A DNA stretch of 13,025 nucleotides from Ochromonadaceae sp. CCMP2298. Taxonomy: Eukaryota > Sar > Synurophyceae > Ochromonadales > Ochromonadaceae. The position numbers and the translations under genes were made by a program. This document shows, piece by piece, positions 11,863 to 13,025 of the stretch. How positions within the stretch are numbered: position 1 is the first letter of the stretch; every line of letters starts with the position of its first letter. The stretch covers positions 1 through 13,025 of the forward strand of contig MU634348.1 in the NCBI GenBank assembly GCA_026770595.1, written 5' to 3'. The notes below the pieces were generated by a model. The model was not told where the DNA came from and searched no databases. It saw only the letters and a list, made by a program, of their open reading frames with translations.

Positions 11863-12872
11863 GTATGTATGTATGTTTGTATGTGTATGTATGTGTATTT
11901 ATGTATATGTGTATATGTATATTTATTTATTTATGAATGTATGTGGATCTTACCTCCTCCTGCTCCATCTATCAGGGAAATCTGTCCTACGGCTGGGTAG
12001 TGGCCACAGAGGGGGTGCAGGACGGGGCAGAGGCGGGCAGCGGCAGGCAGGTCGAGGTGGCGGTCACCCTGAACGGCCAAGACTTCTCCCCCTCTATATC
12101 CTACACATACATAGCGACCCCCAGCGTGACAAGGATCGTGCCCGAGCACGGCCCGCGCAGGGGCTCCACAGAGGTGCTGGTGTATGGCGCGGGGTTTGTG
12201 CGATCCCAGCTGCTGGCGTGCATATTCGGCGCCGGGGATGAGATGATCGCGCCCGTTACGCATTATTTCAACTCCTCCTGCGTGGTCTGCCTGGCCCCCC
12301 CCACCGTGGGGGACGCCATCGTGGCCGTGCGAGTCTCCAACGGGTACTTCCAGGACAGCGCCACCCCCCCCACAGAGGCCTTCTACACCTACGACAAGCC
12401 CGTCCTCGTCTCGCGCATCATCCCCCCCCTCGGACCCATCTCCGGCAACATCTCCATCACCGTTCTCGGCGGGCCCTTCCGAAATACGGACGAAATTCGG
12501 TGCAAATTCGGCCGAATTGCGGTGCGCGCGTTCTATCTCTCAGAGGGCAAGATCCAGTGCTACGCGCCCCCGCACCCCGGGGGCGTGTATCCGATGGAGG
12601 TCACGATCAACGACCAAGACTACAGGTATTAAACCCACTATCTGTAAACTATTATGTGTATTAAACCCACTATCTGCATACTATACCTACTTATTAAACC
12701 CTCCCTCACCTACTTATCAAACCCTCCCTCACCTACTTATTAAACCCTCCCTTACCTACTTAACCCTCCCTACCCCTACAGCTCCGACCGAAAGACCTTC
12801 TTTTACTACCGAGATCCGGCCCTCTCCCGCCTCGCGCCTGTCTCCGGACCAGCCATCTCGGCGGCCGCGAAG
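1..12872 (+). CDS. Giant IPT/TIG-domain surface-type protein, partial at both ends (join 1-11862, 11976-12625, 12782-12872)
   Basis: The three exons join into 4201 codons without a stop. The visible protein is a chain of twelve IPT/TIG domains with three inserted blocks of a second beta-rich repeat (about 28 copies). TIG signatures recur: a hydrophobic strand ending in S-P, a G-P-x-x-G-G-T turn, V-x-I-x-G, a Cys pair, and a closing N-G-Q-x-F strand followed by an aromatic F-x-Y. TIG domains are known from plexins, Met-type receptors and fibrocystin-like proteins, and also from large protist proteins; they usually mediate extracellular binding. N-x-S/T sites are frequent and no membrane segment is visible, which fits an ectodomain. 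Start and stop lie outside the window. The first ATG (position 7) sits inside the last strand of a preceding TIG, so it is not the start. Fold assignment is firm; function is inferred. Confidence 0.9.
634..846 (+). other. TIG 3 head, host of insert block 1
   Basis: Starts P-A-V-L-Q-L-S-P, then T-L-T-I-S-G-E-G-F, the first Cys in P-Q-C-A-Y-Y and the second in V-R-C-A-V-P-P. A normal TIG would finish within about 30 residues with an N-G-x-x-F strand. Here the E-V-Q ladder starts instead. A matching closing strand (L-S-Y-N-G-G-F then L-T-F) is found only at about 4081-4155. Confidence 0.72.
847..1146 (+). repeat. E-V-Q strand ladder 1, 14-residue period
   Basis: Short strands fitting x-[VIL]-x-x-[VIL]-x-[VA], typically E-V-Q-x-I-x-V, begin at 847, 889, 931, 973, 1015, 1060 and 1102. 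The spacings are 14, 14, 14, 14, 15 and 14 codons. The clearest units are at 847, 889, 931 and 1102; those at 973, 1015 and 1060 keep the hydrophobic spacing but less of the E-V-Q. The next E (1147) opens the first full beta-repeat. The same strand begins many full repeats, so the ladder may be a chain of first strands without the rest of the module. Confidence 0.7.
1147..4080 (+). repeat. Insert block 1: about ten beta-repeats
   Basis: Each unit has a G-x-F-x-L or G-x-Y-x-L strand, a T-x-P-I/L-like strand with D-A-S or N-A-T, a helix with A-L or L-L-x-x-L-P, a V-x-V-x strand and an aromatic-x-V-T-F strand. The last motif occurs at 1348, 1654, 1897, 2215, 2515, 2800, 3139, 3424, 3679 and 3967, so units are about 80-115 residues. 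The most canonical copies are those near 3241-4020 (for example S-G-T-F-T-L at about 2968 and G-G-Q-T-T-A-P-L at about 3823). I recall similar repeats in large proteins of algae, oomycetes and some bacteria but cannot name the family. Confidence 0.78.
2647..2679 (+). repeat. Short in-frame coding tandem repeat (18 bp)
   Basis: ACACTTACCAGCACCAGC at 2647-2664 is followed by a 15-base exact partial copy at 2665-2679. It encodes T-L-T-S-T-S followed by T-L-T-S-T in a loop of beta-repeat 6, and keeps frame because the unit is a multiple of three. Confidence 0.9.
4081..4770 (+). other. TIG 3 closing strand, then TIG domains 4 and 5
   Basis: About 4081-4155 completes TIG 3 (V-K-L-S-Y-N-G-G-F, then P-L-T-F). 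TIG 4 (about 4156-4431) has A-I-H-P-L-T-G-P-A-S-G-G-A, L-L-G-A-G-F, R-C-L-F-G and A-Y-C-T-A-P. TIG 5 (about 4432-4770) has A-L-T-P-H-M-G, L-I-C-Q-W and L-Q-C-A-T-P-P. TIG 5 is longer than its neighbours between the two Cys residues, and ends K-N-R-Q-H-Y-S-N-P-L then F-F-Y. Several N-x-T sites occur (for example N-V-T at about 4213 and N-A-T at about 4699). Confidence 0.8.
4771..5001 (+). other. TIG 6 head with two ladder strands, host of insert block 2
   Basis: Starts R-P-E-V-F-T-I-S-P-G-L-G-S-V-L-G-G-T, then V-K-I-T-G-S-N-F, S-Q-C-R-V-G and G-T-C-T-M-P. As in TIG 3, a ladder strand follows the second Cys: A-V-H-Q-V-R-V at 4960, then E-T-Q-R-L-E-V at 5002, again 14 codons apart. The closing strand appears only at about 6631-6708. 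Confidence 0.72.
5002..6630 (+). repeat. Insert block 2: about five beta-repeats with an internal ladder
   Basis: The W-x-V-T-F-type strand occurs near 5239 (an extended W-A-V variant running into D-I-T-F), and at 5665, 5938, 6214 and 6514. Between the first and second repeats is a short E-V-Q ladder with strands at 5389, 5431 and 5473, exactly 14 codons apart; the last begins repeat 2 (E-V-Q-T-I-T-L). The fifth repeat is close to consensus: A-G-T-F-T-L-T-V-G-G-V-A-T-T-P-I at about 6340-6387, then D-A-T and the A-L-x-A-L-P helix. Confidence 0.78.
6631..7260 (+). other. TIG 6 closing strand, then TIG domains 7 and 8
   Basis: About 6631-6708 closes TIG 6 (L-E-V-S-F-D-G-V-H-F then F-E-Y-V). TIG 7 (about 6709-6993) has S-L-Y-P-L-L-G-P-N-Q-G-G-T, M-C-T-F-D-G, V-E-C-I-S-P-P and V-T-L-N-G-Q-E-H. 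TIG 8 (about 6994-7260) has A-L-Y-P-A-F-G-S-T-Q-G-G-T-E-V, Y-C-A-F-D, I-S-C-L-T-P and T-N-N-G-Q-D-Y. These are among the most consensus-like TIG domains in the window. Confidence 0.85.
7261..7452 (+). other. TIG 9 head, host of insert block 3
   Basis: Starts P-P-V-V-T-R-I-D-P-A-S-G-P-V-T-G-A-T, then V-R-I-T-G-Q-H-L, V-K-C-R-F-G and V-S-C-E-V-P-P. The E-V-Q ladder begins right after. The closing strand (V-T-L-N-G-Q-D-F) lies in exon 2 at about 12051-12113, roughly 1500 codons later. Confidence 0.75.
7453..7789 (+). repeat. E-V-Q strand ladder 2, 13-15-residue period
   Basis: Strands begin at 7453 (E-V-Q-T-L-T-V), 7495 (A-V-Y-R-V-R-A), 7534 (E-V-R-E-I-V-A), 7576 (E-I-R-S-I-E-M), 7615 (E-V-Q-R-V-R-V), about 7654, 7699 (E-I-Q-E-L-Q-T) and 7738 (E-I-K-A-V-Y-L). 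Spacings are 14, 13, 14, 13, 13, 15 and 13 codons. Charged and polar residues alternate with hydrophobic ones, and turns carry P, D or G. Apart from the degenerate unit near 7654, the pattern is clearer than in ladder 1. It leads into the first full repeat near 7790. Confidence 0.75.
10039..10062 (+). repeat. 9-bp in-frame coding repeat
   Basis: AATACGCAT occurs 2.7 times, encoding N-T-H-N-T-H-N-T. It lies in the loop after the first strand of a beta-repeat. The identity between copies suggests a recent slippage event. Confidence 0.9.
10981..11007 (+). repeat. 9-bp in-frame coding repeat
   Basis: ACCCAATCT is repeated exactly at 10990-10998 and 10999-11007, preceded by a 7/9 match at 10981-10989. 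It encodes T-K-S-T-Q-S-T-Q-S just before the W-L-V-S-F strand. Confidence 0.85.
11863..11940 (+). repeat. TATG/GTAT microsatellite starting at the intron 1 donor
   Basis: A degenerate tetranucleotide array of TATG units interrupted by GTGT and TTTA variants. The hexamer GTATGT, which is the donor itself, occurs at 11863, 11867, 11871, 11879, 11885 and 11889. Further on the array decays into GTATAT and ATTT units. Confidence 0.9.
11863..11975 (+). other. Intron 1 (113 bp, phase 0)
   Basis: GT-AG intron with donor CAG/GTATGT and acceptor CTATCAG/G. The first 75 or so bases are a degenerate TATG microsatellite. They are followed by a T/A-rich stretch and a pyrimidine-rich tract (about 11950-11973) before the acceptor. 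The length is not a multiple of three, and retention leads to TAG at 11998. Removal restores an open frame ending in a recognisable TIG closing strand. It lies at the junction between the last beta-repeat of block 3 and the TIG 9 tail. Confidence 0.87.
11976..12625 (+). CDS. Exon 2: TIG 9 tail, TIG 10 and most of TIG 11
   Basis: This exon begins after the acceptor ATCTATCAG and is read from its first base (phase 0). It ends at TACAG before GTATTA, after two bases of a codon. The first 75 bases are a G/A/V-rich connector. Bases 12051-12113 encode the closing strand of TIG 9, with the N-G-Q-D-F motif and Y-T-Y-I. TIG 10 covers about 12114-12392, with the V-P-E-H-G-P turn and Cys residues. TIG 11 starts at about 12393, with the P-P-L-G-P-I-S-G turn and C-K-F-G. 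Its N-D-Q-D-Y strand is cut by intron 2. Without splicing the frame stops at TAA (12630-12632), five bases past the donor. Confidence 0.87.
12626..12684 (+). repeat. Two-copy 32-bp direct repeat at the intron 2 donor
   Basis: A 19-base core (GTATTAAACCCACTATCTG) is identical at 12626-12644 and 12658-12676. The following bases (TAAACTAT and CATACTAT) also correspond, giving a period of 32. The first copy begins exactly at the splice donor. Confidence 0.9.
12685..12772 (+). repeat. 23-bp minisatellite in intron 2
   Basis: Three full units at 12685-12707, 12708-12730 and 12731-12753, each starting ACCTACTTAT and ending in CCCTCC plus CTC or CTT. They differ at single positions (TTAT versus TCAA region, final C or T). 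A shortened fourth unit from 12754 merges into the acceptor region. Confidence 0.92.
12782..12872 (+). CDS. Exon 3: end of TIG 11 and start of TIG 12
   Basis: The acceptor is CCCCTACAG. Joining AG from exon 2 to the first base here gives a serine codon. The protein then continues from D-Q-D-Y through S-S-D-R-K-T-F-F-Y-Y, the expected final strand of a TIG domain, so the junction is well supported by fold. From 12813 a new TIG begins (D-P-A-L-S-R-L-A-P-V-S-G-P). The proposed end is AAG before GTACCC, at a codon boundary, because a C-rich tandem array starts there. The acceptor for the next exon lies beyond the window, so this 3' edge is less certain than the 5' edge. The array has no stop codon in any plus-strand frame, so open frame alone cannot exclude read-through. 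Confidence 0.75.
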
Positions 12873-13025
12873 GTACCCTCATACCCTACCCTTCTACCCT
12901 CATACCCTACCCTTCTACCCTCATACCCTACCCTTCTACCCTTCTACCCTCATACCCTTGTCCCCTCATACCCTACCCTTCTACCCTCATACCCTACCCT
13001 TCTACCCTTCTACCCTCATACCCTT
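12873..13025 (+). other. Intron 3, 5' part only
   Basis: Begins at a proposed donor AAG/GTACCC and continues to the window end, which is wholly a C-rich tandem array. The plus strand has only two G residues in 153 bases (12873 and 12960). The domain in progress (TIG 12) has shown only its first strand and turn, so a further exon is expected. The alternative is that the 21-base unit is translated as a seven-residue repeat, since no stop occurs in the window. I favour an intron because introns 1 and 2 have the same make-up and the putative peptide has no resemblance to a TIG strand. Confidence 0.65.
12874..13025 (+). repeat. 21-bp C-rich minisatellite in intron 3, continuing past the window
   Basis: The unit starts TACCCTCATACCC and ends TACCCTTC. 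Identical copies occur at 12874-12894, 12895-12915 and 12916-12936. An 8-base sub-unit TACCCTTC follows (12937-12944), then a variant unit containing TTGTCC near 12959, and then the whole pattern repeats. This shows a higher-order repeat of full units plus the 8-base sub-unit. The array begins one base after the start of the donor. Confidence 0.95.

Larger units (their letters stand above)
12626..12781 (+). other. Intron 2 (156 bp, phase 2)
   Basis: GT-AG intron with donor TACAG/GTATTA and acceptor CCCCTACAG/C. It interrupts a codon after its second base inside the closing strand of TIG 11. It carries two successive tandem repeats (annotated separately). The plus strand is almost free of G after 12676 until the acceptor. 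Retention gives an immediate TAA. The restored protein across the junction matches the TIG consensus, which is the main evidence for the exact boundaries. Confidence 0.87.

Noticed and set aside
11863-12000. Read-through of the first exon to TAG at 11998 as the true C terminus
   Set aside because: The translation becomes a V/C/M/Y low-complexity run from a microsatellite, and splicing to 11976 restores a TIG closing strand.
12685-13025. CRISPR array
   Set aside because: The units are contiguous with no unique spacers, and the context is a eukaryotic gene.
12873-13025. Chromosome-end telomere
   Set aside because: The words resemble telomeric C-strand repeats, but the unit is 21 bp, not a 6-8-bp telomere unit, and it sits in the middle of an unfinished domain.

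Overview
The window is nuclear DNA from a GC-rich eukaryote. One reading frame is open for almost 12 kb and is then interrupted by short GT-AG introns. Splicing those introns restores the same protein fold each time. The style (a giant repeat-built surface-type protein, large exons, short introns made of tandem repeats, runs of G and C) suggests a unicellular alga or related protist such as a haptophyte or stramenopile. That placement is inference; nothing in the window fixes the taxon.

Layout: one plus-strand gene fills the window and runs off both ends. Exon 1 (1-11862) is joined to exon 2 (11976-12625) and exon 3 (12782-12872), giving 4201 codons in frame. Intron 1 (113 bp), intron 2 (156 bp) and the start of intron 3 (12873 to the window end) are each built largely of a different tandem repeat that begins at the 5' splice site. 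No second gene, RNA gene, mobile element or CRISPR array is supported on either strand.

The protein has two module types. The first is the IPT/TIG immunoglobulin-like domain: the tail of one at the left edge, then twelve starts at about 25, 352, 634, 4156, 4432, 4771, 6709, 6994, 7261, 12114, 12393 and 12813. The second is a beta-rich repeat of roughly 80-115 residues. It runs from a G-x-F-x-L strand, through a T-x-P-I-x-x-D-A turn and an A-x-x-V-x-x-A-L helix, to a W-x-V-T-F strand. I count about 28 copies in three blocks (10, 5 and 13).

The most interesting observation is how these are combined. Each block appears to be nested inside a TIG domain, between its Cys-x-x-Pro strand and its final N-G-Q-x-F strand. 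The hosts are the third, sixth and ninth TIG domains, so the gene reads as a higher-order unit of TIG, TIG, TIG-with-insert. Each block opens with, or contains, a ladder of short strands of the form E-V-Q-x-I-x-V at a spacing close to 14 residues. I know no named family for the ladder. The likely role is an extended extracellular or cell-wall adhesin or receptor ectodomain, but that is inferred from fold and possible glycosylation sites only.
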